DNA of 64,000 nucleotides from Massilia sp. UMI-21 (GTDB lineage: Bacteria; Pseudomonadota; Gammaproteobacteria; Burkholderiales; Burkholderiaceae_D), in the NCBI GenBank assembly GCA_015277795.1, contig CP063848.1, positions 2,976,001-3,040,000 on the forward strand. Direction: 5' to 3'. Of this stretch, positions 27,205-35,741 are shown piece by piece (the first letter of the stretch is position 1; each line of letters starts with the position of its first letter). Below the pieces are notes generated by a model that saw only the letters and a program-made list of their open reading frames with translations, had not been told where the DNA came from and ran no database searches. The position numbers and the translations under genes were made by a program.

Positions 27205-28416
27205 TCAGGCCTTGGCTTCGAAGATCTCGCTGGCGAAACGCGCCAGGTCGTTCATGCCGCCGCCCGCCGCCAGGTGGCGGCGCAGCAGGCCGGCCTGCCC
27301 GCCCTCCTTCATCAGGTCCTCGATCACCGCGCATGCCTGCGGAAAGCCGGGGTCGGCCGACCGCCGCGCAAGGCGCGCGAGGTCGGCGCGGATGACTTCC
27401 GCCACCGGCCGCGAGATCCCGGTTTCCGGGTCGATCCAGCTGGCGTCGACGCCGTCGCGGGCGGCATTGAAGCGGTTCCAGGTGTACAGCTCGCGGCTGC
27501 CGTTCGAGGGCCAGGCGCCCGGCTGGTCGGCGAACTCGAGGCACAGCTCGCGCGCGTAGCAGGCCAGCGCGGCGGCATACACGGGTTTCAGCGGGGTATC
27601 CAGCACCCGCAGTTCGATCGTGCCGTATTCCGGCTTGGGCCGCACGTCCCAGTAGAAATCCTTGATGCTGTTGACGATGCCGAAACCGGCCAGGCGCGCG
27701 AAATAGTCCCGGAAATCCTGCCAGCTGCGGAAATCGTGCGGCTGGATCCCGCTCATCGGGAAGGCGCCGACCACATTGCTGCGCGAGCTGCAGAAGCCGG
27801 ATACCTCGCCTTGCCAGCACACCGAATTGCTCGACAATGCGATGAACAGCGGCGAGCGCTGGGTCAGCCAGGCGCACAGGCGCACCGCCTCGTCCGCCGT
27901 GCCGGCGCCGATGTGTACGTGCATGCCGAACACCGTGAACAGCTTGGCCAGGTAACCGTATTTGCGCTCGGACTCGAAATAGCGCGCCTTCGGAAAGATG
28001 CGCTGCTCGTTCCAGCGCTGGAACGGATGGGCGCCGCCGCCGGAGACCGAGGCGCCGACCTCGAAGGCCGCGCGCTGCACGGTGCTGCGGATGTGCTCGA
28101 GCTGTTCGCGCGCCTCGCCGAAGGATTGCAGGATCGAGGTCGCCACTTCCAGCATCGAGGTCGTGATCTCGGGCGTATGGACCCAGGGCTTGTCGTGCGT
28201 GTCGAGCACCCGCAGGATATCGGGCGCGGCCGGAAACAGGTCGTAAGTCAGGCGGTCGAGCACCATCAGTTCCAGCTCGATGCCCATGGTGCCCACGGTC
28301 GAGGCCGTGAAGTCGGGCAGGAAGGCCGGGCCCTGGCCGGAATTTGCCAGCGCCTGGGCCTGGGCCTGGGCATCCTCCGCCGGCGCGCCCTGCGCCTTGC
28401 TCACGGGTGCGTTCAT
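27205..28416 (-). CDS. ybdK: YbdK-type carboxylate-amine ligase (GCS2 family)
   Basis: 403 aa. The GCS2 fold is clear: STVGTMGIELELMVLD, then SGGGAHPF, MHVHIGAGTADEAVRL, SSRSNVVGAFP and GTIELRVLDTPL. E. coli YbdK, the closest named relative, has weak γ-glutamylcysteine ligase activity in vitro; the physiological substrate is unknown. A perfect AAGGAGGTGA lies just ahead of the ATG, and the start overlaps the stop of the antiporter gene (ATGA), so the ligase is made with the transporter. The C-terminal helix ends ASEIFEAKA. Confidence 0.85.
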   Translation of the reverse strand: MNAPVSKAQGAPAEDAQAQAQALANSGQGPAFLPDFTASTVGTMGIELELMVLDRLTYDLFPAAPDILRVLDTHDKPWVHTPEITTSMLEVATSILQSFGEAREQLEHIRSTVQRAAFEVGASVSGGGAHPFQRWNEQRIFPKARYFESERKYGYLAKLFTVFGMHVHIGAGTADEAVRLCAWLTQRSPLFIALSSNSVCWQGEVSGFCSSRSNVVGAFPMSGIQPHDFRSWQDFRDYFARLAGFGIVNSIKDFYWDVRPKPEYGTIELRVLDTPLKPVYAAALACYARELCLEFADQPGAWPSNGSRELYTWNRFNAARDGVDASWIDPETGISRPVAEVIRADLARLARRSADPGFPQACAVIEDLMKEGGQAGLLRRHLAAGGGMNDLARFASEIFEAKA

Positions 28417-29660
28417 GCATTCACCTCCTTTTTATTGCTCAGGCCGCGTCCTTCGTTCGGCGCGCCCTGGCGGTAGGTTTCGCCGGCCATCCGCAGGCCG
28501 AGCCAGGTCAGGCCGGGCGCCAGCAGCACGTTCAGCGCCAGTAGCGCACCCATCAACTCGGTCGAAGCCGCATCCAGGCCGGTGTAGGCGTTGAGCGTCG
28601 TGTCGACCACCAGCCCGCCGTAGCTGACCAGCGAGCACATCGACAATGCCATCGCATGCTTCTTGTTGCGGTCCCAGGCCGTGCCCGGCACCAGCGCCGC
28701 GCGCGTTGCGACGATGCGCACGGTGAACACGAGCAGCGCCGCCAGCAGGGTCCAGCCCTGCGCCAGCTGCTGCAGGTCGACCAGCGCCGCCGACATCAGG
28801 AACAGCAGCACGTAGCCGATGTCCTGGGCGGTCTTGAGCTGGGCCTGGAACACGTTGTCGCGCCGCTCCACGTTGCGCAACAGCAGACCCATCAGCAGCA
28901 GGGAGAGCAGCGCGCTCGACGCCGAGATCGAGCACAGGCCCAGGTCGATCAGCAGCGCGGCCAGCAGCATGCCGGGACGCATCGTCGCCGGCACCTTGCA
29001 CAGCCGGGTGGCGGCCGCGTACAGGCCATAGGACAGCAAGGCGATCGCCGCTCCCAGCACCAGCTTGCCGCCCTGGCGCAACAGCTCCTCGCCGAAGCCG
29101 TTGGCGTCGACGCCCTGGCTGCGGGTCCAGGCCATGGTGACGGCCAGCACCAGCAAGGCCACCAGGCTGCTCAGGCCGACCATGTTGGCGGTGGCGAAGG
29201 TGCTGGTGCCGCTGGCGTTTTCGTCGGCCACCATGGAGTTGACGATCACCGGGTTCACCGCGATCAGGATCGAGGCGATGAAGATCGCCGCGGCCCACGG
29301 CAGGCCGAGCAGACCCAGCGTGATCGCCACCGCCAGCAGGCGCGCCAGCGTGGCCAGCAGCAGGCTGCCGCCCTGGCGCCCGCTGCGCAGCAGCCAGGCC
29401 AGGTCCATCTTGCGGCCGACCTCGAACAGCACCAGGGCCGAGGCGGCGTTGAGCAGTTCCTGGAACTGGGCCAGCAGCGGCCGGTCGATCAGGTTGCCGC
29501 CGGTGGCGCCCAGCAGCAGGCCGGCGATCACCGCCCCGTACAGCTTGGGAACGCGGAAGCGTTGCAGCAGCATGCCCAGCACCAGTGCCAGCATCAGCCC
29601 GGCCCCCAGCACGGCCAGCGGCGACAGCAGCCACAGGGGCGTCGTCAGTTCTTCATTCAT
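28413..29660 (-). CDS. Cation:proton antiporter, Kef/CPA2-like membrane domain
   Basis: 415 aa, about twelve hydrophobic helices (start MNEELTTPLWLLSPLAVLGAG; core PKLYGAVIAGLLLGATGGN, SILIAVNPVIVNSMVADENASG). The fold matches CPA2 exchangers, but the C-terminal RCK/KTN nucleotide-binding domain of KefB/KefC is absent. It would exchange K+ or Na+ for protons. GGGAGG six bases upstream sets the start. It overlaps the exported protein gene upstream by eight bases and the YbdK ligase gene downstream by four, so all three are translationally coupled. Confidence 0.82.
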   Translation of the reverse strand: MNEELTTPLWLLSPLAVLGAGLMLALVLGMLLQRFRVPKLYGAVIAGLLLGATGGNLIDRPLLAQFQELLNAASALVLFEVGRKMDLAWLLRSGRQGGSLLLATLARLLAVAITLGLLGLPWAAAIFIASILIAVNPVIVNSMVADENASGTSTFATANMVGLSSLVALLVLAVTMAWTRSQGVDANGFGEELLRQGGKLVLGAAIALLSYGLYAAATRLCKVPATMRPGMLLAALLIDLGLCSISASSALLSLLLMGLLLRNVERRDNVFQAQLKTAQDIGYVLLFLMSAALVDLQQLAQGWTLLAALLVFTVRIVATRAALVPGTAWDRNKKHAMALSMCSLVSYGGLVVDTTLNAYTGLDAASTELMGALLALNVLLAPGLTWLGLRMAGETYRQGAPNEGRGLSNKKEVNA

Positions 29661-30759
29661 GGCGGGCCTCCCAGGCATGGGCCAGCACGCCGAGCTCGCG
29701 TTCGATCAGGGCCGCGCGCGCCTTGGCGGCTTCCTCCTGCGCGCCTTCGGCAGCCGGCAGTTCGCTGGCAATCCGCGCGCGCACGATGCCGCCCTTGTCG
29801 CGCAGCGGGATCCACAACTGGCCCTGCATGACGGCCCCTTCCTTCCAGACCGCCAGGAACTTGGCGCCGGTGCGGTCGCCAGAGATCGCCGGTTCGACCA
29901 GGGTAAACGGGCGCATCCACTCGGCCGCCGGAAAGCGCCGCGCCAGCATCACCTGCATCGCGCTGCGCTGCTCCAGGCGGGCGTCGTCGCGCGAATACGG
30001 CAGGTGCAACTGGGCCGGGCCCAGGCCGGCGCTGCGCATATCCAGGCAGCTTCCTTCGCTGACCCAGCGCCAGGCGTCGCCGTCGAGCGTGCGCGGCTTG
30101 CCGTTGGTGGCGTCCAGCCAGGCCATCATCAGCGGCGTGCGCGGCGGCGCCGGATTGGCGGCGTCGACCGCGCGTACCGCCTGGACCACGTTTTTCCAGT
30201 GGCGGGCCTGCCAGTTGCGGGTCGGAATCCGTTCAGATGGGCGCCAGCGCCACAACACCGCCGACCAGTGACCGTCGGCCTGGCGCCAGACCAGGCCGGC
30301 CTGCTCCACGCCATTGTTCTGTGCCAGCATCGACTGGCCGCGCCAGCTGCCGCTCCAGGGCCGCAGCACCGCGCGCGCGCCCGCGCCGAGGCGGTGCCAG
30401 GCGATGGCGGGCGCCGGCAGGCAGGTATTCGGGGCGCTGGGCACGTCGTGCCAGTACAGCATCTCGAGGCGCTGGCTCCAGGCGCAACGGCGCAAGCTCG
30501 GGCTGCCCATGGCGGACAGGACCGGATCGGCCAGGGCGGCGCAGGTGCCGGCCCGCGAACCGCTCAGTGCGGTGAAATCGGCGGGAGGCGGTACCGCCCG
30601 TGCGGCGCCAGCCCGTGCCGGCGACGCCTGGAGCGCCAGCAGCGCCATCGTACAGGCCAGGGTGGGAGCAAGGGCGGGAGCAAAAACGGATCCAAGCCGG
30701 GGCTTGCAGGGGATGACGGAGCCGGAAACATGGCTCGTCGGGAAGCGCAGTGCTTTCAA
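29653..30759 (-). CDS. Exported protein of unknown function, TTG start
   Basis: About 368 aa. The chosen start is TTG behind GGAGGAAAC, which gives MKALRFPTSHV... followed by a signal-peptide-like hydrophobic run (VFAPALAPTLACTMALLALQA) and an ASPARA-GA cleavage pattern. The frame stays open further upstream without a ribosome site. The mature part is Trp/Arg-rich (PWSGSWRGQSM, VWRQADGHWSAVLWRWRPSE) and I do not recognise a domain. It overlaps the antiporter gene by eight bases, so it may act with it in the periplasm. Confidence 0.6.
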   Translation of the reverse strand: MKALRFPTSHVSGSVIPCKPRLGSVFAPALAPTLACTMALLALQASPARAGAARAVPPPADFTALSGSRAGTCAALADPVLSAMGSPSLRRCAWSQRLEMLYWHDVPSAPNTCLPAPAIAWHRLGAGARAVLRPWSGSWRGQSMLAQNNGVEQAGLVWRQADGHWSAVLWRWRPSERIPTRNWQARHWKNVVQAVRAVDAANPAPPRTPLMMAWLDATNGKPRTLDGDAWRWVSEGSCLDMRSAGLGPAQLHLPYSRDDARLEQRSAMQVMLARRFPAAEWMRPFTLVEPAISGDRTGAKFLAVWKEGAVMQGQLWIPLRDKGGIVRARIASELPAAEGAQEEAAKARAALIERELGVLAHAWEARHE

Positions 30760-31162
30760 GTTTCCTCCGGTGGGTCGCGCGGGCCGAGCCGGGGCTACAG
30801 CCAGGCGGTGGGCCGGCAGGCGCAGGCTTGGCGCCAGCCACGGCAGGCAGGGCCGCGGCACCGAAAAAAGTCCCCCGGCACGTGTGGCGGGGGACGAAAA
30901 GAAACGGACTCAACCGCCTCATCGCTGATCGGGCCCCTGTCCTTGCAGACAGGCACCACCCGCCTATGATGGACTAAAAATAGTCGGAAAGCAACCCAAT
31001 TTGTTCAAATGTATTTATCGACATGCCGCGCCGAATGCGGCCCATGCCCGTACGCCGGCCATGATGCCGGGCCCGGTCCGGTTGCATAGAATATACCTCA
31101 ATTGTGCCTCATGGAAGCAGCGCTGTGCTTATCATCGGGCCCATGAGAGAGAGGAAGCGCGG
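30760..31162. promoter_or_regulatory. Structured leader and divergent promoter region
   Basis: About 400 bp between the leftward antiporter operon and the rightward ZIP gene. Reading leftward toward the operon: an inverted repeat GACTA-N4-TAGTC (30972-30985), a hairpin CCTGTC-N6-GACAGG (30936-30953), and then a terminator-like hairpin before the start codon. The ZIP side contains no feature I can name. The leftward 5' leader would be about 200 nt, long for this genome. Confidence 0.55.
30864..30897 (-). terminator. Terminator-like hairpin in the antiporter operon leader
   Basis: Reading leftward, GTCCCCC and GGGGGAC form a stem with further GC pairs near a short loop, followed by TTTTTT. No gene ends here on this strand; the next gene begins at 30759. 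A terminator inside a leader suggests attenuation or a riboswitch, not simple end-of-gene termination. Confidence 0.65.
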
Positions 31163-31927
31163 ATGACGGGAATACCGATGTGGCTGCAGGCGGGCTTGTG
31201 GGGATTGCTGGCGGGAGGCGCCCTGCTGCTGGGCGCGGCGGCGGGATACCGCTTGCGGGTATCGCAGCGCCTGATCGCCGCCATCATGGCCTTCGGCAGC
31301 GGGGTCCTGATCTCGGCCCTGTCGTTCGAAATGATGGACCACGCCTACGAAACCGGCGGCTTCGCTTCGACGGCGGCCGGCTTTCTCGGCGGGGCCACCG
31401 TCTATACCCTGGCCAACCGCTGGCTGTCACGGCGCGGTGCGCGGCATCGCAAGCGCTCGGGCGGCCAGCAGCCGTCGGCGCAGGAGAACGGCGGCACCGG
31501 CCTGGCGATCGCCGTCGGCGCATTGCTCGACGGTATTCCAGAATCGATCGTGATCGGCCTGTCGATGCTGGCCGGAGGCGGCGTGAGCACCGTGGCCGTG
31601 GCCGCGATCTTTCTGTCCAATATCCCGGAAGGCCTGTCGAGCGCCGCGGGCATGAAGCGGGCCGGCCGCAAGCCAGGCTATATCTTCGGCATCTGGGGCG
31701 GCATCACGCTCGTGTCCGGTCTTTCCGCCCTGCTCGGCTACGCGGTGTTTCGCCAGTTCTCGCCGCAGATCGTCGCCGCCACCACCGCCATCGCGGCGGG
31801 CGCGGTGCTGGCGATGATCGTCGACACCATGATTCCCGAAGCCTTCGAGCAGACCCACGATTTCGCCGGCCTGATCACGGTGGCGGGCTTCCTGGCGGCG
31901 TTCGCACTCAGCAAGCTGGGGGCTTGA
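31163..31927 (+). CDS. ZIP family metal transporter
   Basis: 254 aa, about eight membrane helices. The two ZIP signatures are seen: GALLDGIPESIVIGLSML and AAIFLSNIPEGLSSAAGM, with the His replaced by Asp or Asn in the first positions of these helices, and no long His-rich loop. It would move Zn, Fe or another divalent ion into the cytoplasm. The start has AGAGGA seven bases upstream. Its end overlaps the convergent MOSC gene by 20 bp. Metal specificity cannot be read. Confidence 0.8.
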   Translation: MTGIPMWLQAGLWGLLAGGALLLGAAAGYRLRVSQRLIAAIMAFGSGVLISALSFEMMDHAYETGGFASTAAGFLGGATVYTLANRWLSRRGARHRKRSGGQQPSAQENGGTGLAIAVGALLDGIPESIVIGLSMLAGGGVSTVAVAAIFLSNIPEGLSSAAGMKRAGRKPGYIFGIWGGITLVSGLSALLGYAVFRQFSPQIVAATTAIAAGAVLAMIVDTMIPEAFEQTHDFAGLITVAGFLAAFALSKLGA

Positions 31928-32606
31928 GCGCGTCATCGAACAGGCCGGCGCCGGTCCAGCGCGGTGCGCCGGAGCAGGAGCGCGCCGCGACCGCCTTGTG
32001 CCCCAGTCCGCGGGCCGCCAGCAGGCGCGGAAAGGCGCGGCAGTAGCTCGACTGGATGCCGGCCAGGCGCGCCAGCATCCCGTACTCGACCACCATTCCG
32101 GCAGGCATGGCTTCCAGTACCCGGGCCACCCGCTCGCGCCAGTCCTCGTGCAGCGCCGGCATCGTGTCCACGAGCACGCGCACCCGATCGCCGCGGCGGA
32201 TCAGGCCGCCGGCGACGACACGGGCGAGCACGCCGCGCCGCGCCCCGATGGCGCGCGCCAGCCCGGGACGCCGAAGATCGAGCGCGCCGCAGGACTCGCA
32301 CTGGAAGCTGATGCGCAGCACCGCCTCGCTACCGATGCGCAGCAGGGTGCCGGAGCGCAGCGACGCGGTGTCGAGATCGACCAGCAGGTTTTCGCGCAGG
32401 GCGTGCGGCGCCAGCCCGAGTTCGCGGTAGACGGCGGCGCCGGCCAGGAGCACCTGGCGCGGCGAGCGTGGGTCGGCGTGGCGGTCGCCGGCCAGGCCCA
32501 CGCCGGCGAGCGCATCGAGTGCGGCCACCGGCGCCGGCGCGGCAGTGCCGGCGGCGCGCACGGCCAGCGCCAGCAGCTTGCCGCTGATGCCTGCGCCGGC
32601 CCCCAT
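31908..32606 (-). CDS. MOSC domain protein fused to an alkyltransferase-like HTH
   Basis: 232 aa. Residues 1 to about 145 are a MOSC domain (GVGLAGDRHADPRSPRQVLL, ENLLVDL, FQCESCG with Cys 103/106), a fold that binds molybdenum-cofactor-related sulfur. Residues about 155-232 (ARVLEAMPAGMVVEYGMLARLAGIQSSYCRAF...) resemble the winged-helix DNA-binding part of O6-methylguanine methyltransferases and ATL proteins, but the catalytic PCHR motif is missing. The start is two bases past the cytochrome c stop, so the two are one operon. Confidence 0.75.
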   Translation of the reverse strand: MGAGAGISGKLLALAVRAAGTAAPAPVAALDALAGVGLAGDRHADPRSPRQVLLAGAAVYRELGLAPHALRENLLVDLDTASLRSGTLLRIGSEAVLRISFQCESCGALDLRRPGLARAIGARRGVLARVVAGGLIRRGDRVRVLVDTMPALHEDWRERVARVLEAMPAGMVVEYGMLARLAGIQSSYCRAFPRLLAARGLGHKAVAARSCSGAPRWTGAGLFDDALKPPAC

Positions 32607-32607
32607 G

Positions 32608-32994
32608 CTACTGCCCGGCCGCGGCCGGCATCGAACGCAGGTAGGCGACCAGGTCGCGTGCCTGGCGCTCGCTCATGAAGCCCCAGAAGCGCATCCGGTT
32701 GCCAGGCACGACCGCGTCGGGATCGCGCACGAACGCGGCCAGGCGCCGCTCGTCCCAGACAAAGCCGGCCCCCTTCATCGCCGGCGAATAGGCGAAATCC
32801 GGCAAGGAGCCGGCGCGGCGGCCGATGATGCCATTGAGCTGAGGACCGAAGCTGCTGCGCGCGCCCGGACCGACCTGGTGGCAGTTGGCGCAGCGCTTGA
32901 AGACACTGCGCCCGGCCGCGAGGGCGTCGGCGGCCTGCGCGGCGCCGGCCCCGAAGGAAAGGACGATGACGATGGCGATGGCGAGCTTGCGCAT
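32608..32994 (-). CDS. Class I c-type cytochrome
   Basis: 128 aa. A Sec signal peptide (MRKLAIAIVIVLSFGAGAAQA) leads to one haem-binding CANCH at 35-39 with the distal Met in PGNRMRFWGF. It would carry electrons in the periplasm. The gene is immediately downstream of regA and upstream of the MOSC gene in the same orientation, placing it at the end of the respiratory cluster. Confidence 0.85.
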   Translation of the reverse strand: MRKLAIAIVIVLSFGAGAAQAADALAAGRSVFKRCANCHQVGPGARSSFGPQLNGIIGRRAGSLPDFAYSPAMKGAGFVWDERRLAAFVRDPDAVVPGNRMRFWGFMSERQARDLVAYLRSMPAAAGQ

Positions 32995-33002
32995 GGGCCG
33001 CC

Positions 33003-33569
33003 CTACTTCACCCGCTGCTTCTCGAGCTTGCGCGCCAGCGTGCGCCGGTGCAGCCCGAGCCGGCGCGCCGCTTCGGAGATGTTGAAGTCGGTTTCGGCCA
33101 GCACCGCATGGATGCGTTCCCACTCGAGCGTCTTGATCGAGGTGGAACGGTTGGTGAGCTCGACCTCGGTATTGCCCGCGATATGGCCGAACGCGGCCTC
33201 GATGTCGTCGGTGTTCGACGGCTTGGCCAGGTACTGCACCGCGCCGAGCTTGATCGCTTCCACCGCGGTGGCGATGCTGGCGAAGCCGGTCAGCACCACG
33301 ATCAGCATGTCCGGGTCGTGTTCGTGCAGCAGCTGCACGCAGGCCAGGCCCGAGCCGTTGCCCTTGAGCTTGAGGTCGACCACCGCGTACTTCGGGGAAT
33401 CGGCCGGCGCATCCGTTGGCGAATGCGCGGCCAGCAGCGCGGCCGCTTCGTCCTGGCCGGGCGCCACCAGCACCCGGTAGCCGCGCCGCTCGAAGGAGCG
33501 GCTCAGGGTGCGGGCGAAGGCCTCGTCGTCTTCGATGATGAGCAGCAGGCGCTCAGTGTTTTCCGTCAA
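33003..33569 (-). CDS. regA: RegA/PrrA/ActR family response regulator
   Basis: 188 aa. A receiver domain with phospho-acceptor Asp 65 (VVDLKL) and acidic pocket IIEDDE; a Pro/Ala-rich linker; and a Fis-type helix-turn-helix at about 165-185 (ISEAARRLGLHRRTLARKL), the almost invariant recognition region of RegA regulators. It overlaps regB by 17 bp. In other proteobacteria RegBA controls terminal oxidases and redox metabolism; its position behind the cyo operon fits that. Confidence 0.88.
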   Translation of the reverse strand: MTENTERLLLIIEDDEAFARTLSRSFERRGYRVLVAPGQDEAAALLAAHSPTDAPADSPKYAVVDLKLKGNGSGLACVQLLHEHDPDMLIVVLTGFASIATAVEAIKLGAVQYLAKPSNTDDIEAAFGHIAGNTEVELTNRSTSIKTLEWERIHAVLAETDFNISEAARRLGLHRRTLARKLEKQRVK

Positions 33570-34905
33570 TGCCTTCCTCTTCCAGTTCGATGCTCGACAG
33601 CGGCAGCGTCAACACGACCTGCGCGCCGCCCTCCTGCCGGTTGACGGCGTTCACCGAACCGCCCAGCTTGCGTACCACGTTCACGGCCAGGAACAGTCCC
33701 AGCCCGCCCCCCGGCTTGGCCTTGGTCGACTGGTAGGGCTTGCCGATCTGGCCGAGCATGCTCGGCGCGAAGCCCGGCCCGCGATCGATGACGGCCACGT
33801 ACAGCGTGCCGCCCTCGATCCAGGCGTCCAGTCCGACCCAGTCCGGCGAGGCTTCCAGGGCGTTGTCGAGCAGGTTGTCGATGGTCTGCTTGAGCGCCGA
33901 GTCCGATGCCACCGGCCGGTCTTCCAGGATCCGGTTATTGTACTGGAAGCCGGCAACCTGGCGGCTCGCACGCCAGCCATTGACCACGCCGTCGAGGAAG
34001 CTGCGCACCGTGGTGCGCACCGCCGACTCGCCGCGCGCCTCGCCGGCCGACAGCAGGATGCCGCTGACGATCGACTTGCAGCGTTTCAGCTGGGTCTGCA
34101 TTTCGGTGATTTCTTCCAGCAGGTCCGGATCGTCGCGGAACTGGGGCATGCGCTTCCAGTCGCCCAGGATCACCGAGACCGTGGCCAGCGGTGTGCCCAG
34201 TTCGTGGGCCGCGCCCGAGGCCAGCAGGCCCATGCGCACGATGTGCTCCTCTTCGGCCGCATGCTGGCGCAGCGACGCCAGTTGGGCCGCCTTGTCGCGC
34301 AGGGTGCCGGAAATGCGCGAGATGAACATCACCAGCAGCGCCGCGTTCAGGGCGAAGCACACCAGCAGGCCCTGGATGTAGAGGCTCGCGATGCCGCGCG
34401 CATGATCGAAGGGCAGCGCGAGCGGCTGCGCGTACATCGCCAGGCCGGCCATGCAGGCGATGGTGATCAGGACGATGGTCCAGGTCCACATCGCCTCCAG
34501 CAGCACCGCCGACAGGATCACCTGCAGCAGGTAGAGGAAGGCGAACGGATTGGTGATCCCGCCGGACAGGTAGAGCAGCACGGTCAGGCTGGCGACGTCC
34601 ACCAGCAGGGCCATGAACATCTCGGTGTTGGAGACCGGCCGCCGCTCGTGCCAGCGCAGGTGGCTGGCGACATTGAAGGCGATCAGGCAGGCCAGCACCT
34701 GCAGCATCGGCAGCAGCGGCAGCGCGATGCCGAAGATCAGGATGGCGGAAGCGATGGTGGTCACCTGGCCGATCACGGCGATCCAGCGCAGCTCGATCAG
34801 CTGCAGCATGTTCTTGTGGCCGGCGGCGAATTCGACGCTCGCGGCGGCCGCCTGGGGCGAGCTGCGGCCGGCCTTGGCGAAGAAATCGAGGGGGTTCTGG
34901 ATCAT
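33553..34905 (-). CDS. regB: RegB/PrrB family redox sensor histidine kinase
   Basis: 450 aa. Six N-terminal membrane helices contain the quinone-sensing GGITNPF (115-121). The H-box is SGAAHELGTPLATVS (His 234), and the redox-active Cys is in LKRCKSIV (Cys 276), as in RegB. The ATP-binding region has the N-box DNLLDNALEAS and GGGLGLFLA. It senses the ubiquinone pool and thiol state and phosphorylates RegA. The ATG MIQNPLDFF is preferred to an upstream start because the upstream 25 codons lie inside the SURF1 coding end. Confidence 0.9.
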   Translation of the reverse strand: MIQNPLDFFAKAGRSSPQAAAASVEFAAGHKNMLQLIELRWIAVIGQVTTIASAILIFGIALPLLPMLQVLACLIAFNVASHLRWHERRPVSNTEMFMALLVDVASLTVLLYLSGGITNPFAFLYLLQVILSAVLLEAMWTWTIVLITIACMAGLAMYAQPLALPFDHARGIASLYIQGLLVCFALNAALLVMFISRISGTLRDKAAQLASLRQHAAEEEHIVRMGLLASGAAHELGTPLATVSVILGDWKRMPQFRDDPDLLEEITEMQTQLKRCKSIVSGILLSAGEARGESAVRTTVRSFLDGVVNGWRASRQVAGFQYNNRILEDRPVASDSALKQTIDNLLDNALEASPDWVGLDAWIEGGTLYVAVIDRGPGFAPSMLGQIGKPYQSTKAKPGGGLGLFLAVNVVRKLGGSVNAVNRQEGGAQVVLTLPLSSIELEEEGIDGKH

Positions 34906-34934
34906 GCCGCTATTGTAGTGCCAGTCGGCCGGCA

Positions 34935-35735
34935 CTAGTCGTCGGCAAGCGCGGCGCCTTGACGCCTGACCCACCACCACGCGCCGGCCACCATCAGGGC
35001 CAGCGCATACCAGGTCAGGGCATAGACCAGATGGTTGTTGACGAAGGAGACCACGGTCAGGCCGCCCACGGCGCGCTCGGGGGCGCCCGCCGGGTCCTGG
35101 CCCTTGCCGGCATCGACAAAGAACGGTGCAACCGCCGTCAGCCCGCGTGCGGCGGCCAATGCCTGCACGTCGCGCGAGAACCAGCGGTTGCCCACCGGGT
35201 CGTTATCGCGCAGGAAGCCGCCGCCCGGCTCGCTGATGCGCAGCAGGCCCGTGACCTCGACCTGCCCGCCCGCGCCGGCGCAGGGATGCGGCCCGGCGCG
35301 TCGGGCCGCATAGGTGCCGGGCTTGTTGCCCGATGCCGGAATGAAGCCGCGGTTGACGAAGACGACATGACCGTCGGCCGTGCAGAGCGGCGTGAGCAGC
35401 CAGAAGCCGGCGCCCAGTTCGGATACGGCCTGGACCGGGGTGGTGAATTCGTAGAGGTAGTGCCCGACAAGGTGTACACGCCGGTATTCGTCGGCTTCCC
35501 TGGAGATGTGCGCCCAGCGCGCCGGCGGGGGCGGCGCAACCGGGGCCGCGTGCACGCGTGCGTCGACGCGGGCGATCAGGTCCAGCTTCCATTGCAGGCG
35601 CACTACCTGCCAGGTGCCCAGACCCAGGAACAGCGCGACCAGCAGCAGGGCCGCCAGCCCCACCATCCGCCGCGCGAATGCGCTGCGCGGCGGATGGGAG
35701 ACGGGTCCTGCATGCTGGTCGCGGCCGTCCTGCAT
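34935..35735 (-). CDS. SURF1-like oxidase assembly protein
   Basis: 266 aa. Two membrane helices at the ends (VGLAALLLVALFLGLGTWQVVRLQWK and YALTWYALALMVAGAWWW) flank a periplasmic domain, with the SURF1 motifs GTWQ, PVQAVSELGAGFWLLTPL and VNRGFIP. SURF1 helps haem insertion in haem-copper oxidases. It sits 6 bp after cyoD and 29 bp before regB, so the oxidase, its assembly factor and the redox kinase are in one row. Confidence 0.87.
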   Translation of the reverse strand: MQDGRDQHAGPVSHPPRSAFARRMVGLAALLLVALFLGLGTWQVVRLQWKLDLIARVDARVHAAPVAPPPPARWAHISREADEYRRVHLVGHYLYEFTTPVQAVSELGAGFWLLTPLCTADGHVVFVNRGFIPASGNKPGTYAARRAGPHPCAGAGGQVEVTGLLRISEPGGGFLRDNDPVGNRWFSRDVQALAAARGLTAVAPFFVDAGKGQDPAGAPERAVGGLTVVSFVNNHLVYALTWYALALMVAGAWWWVRRQGAALADD

Positions 35736-35741
35736 TGCTGC

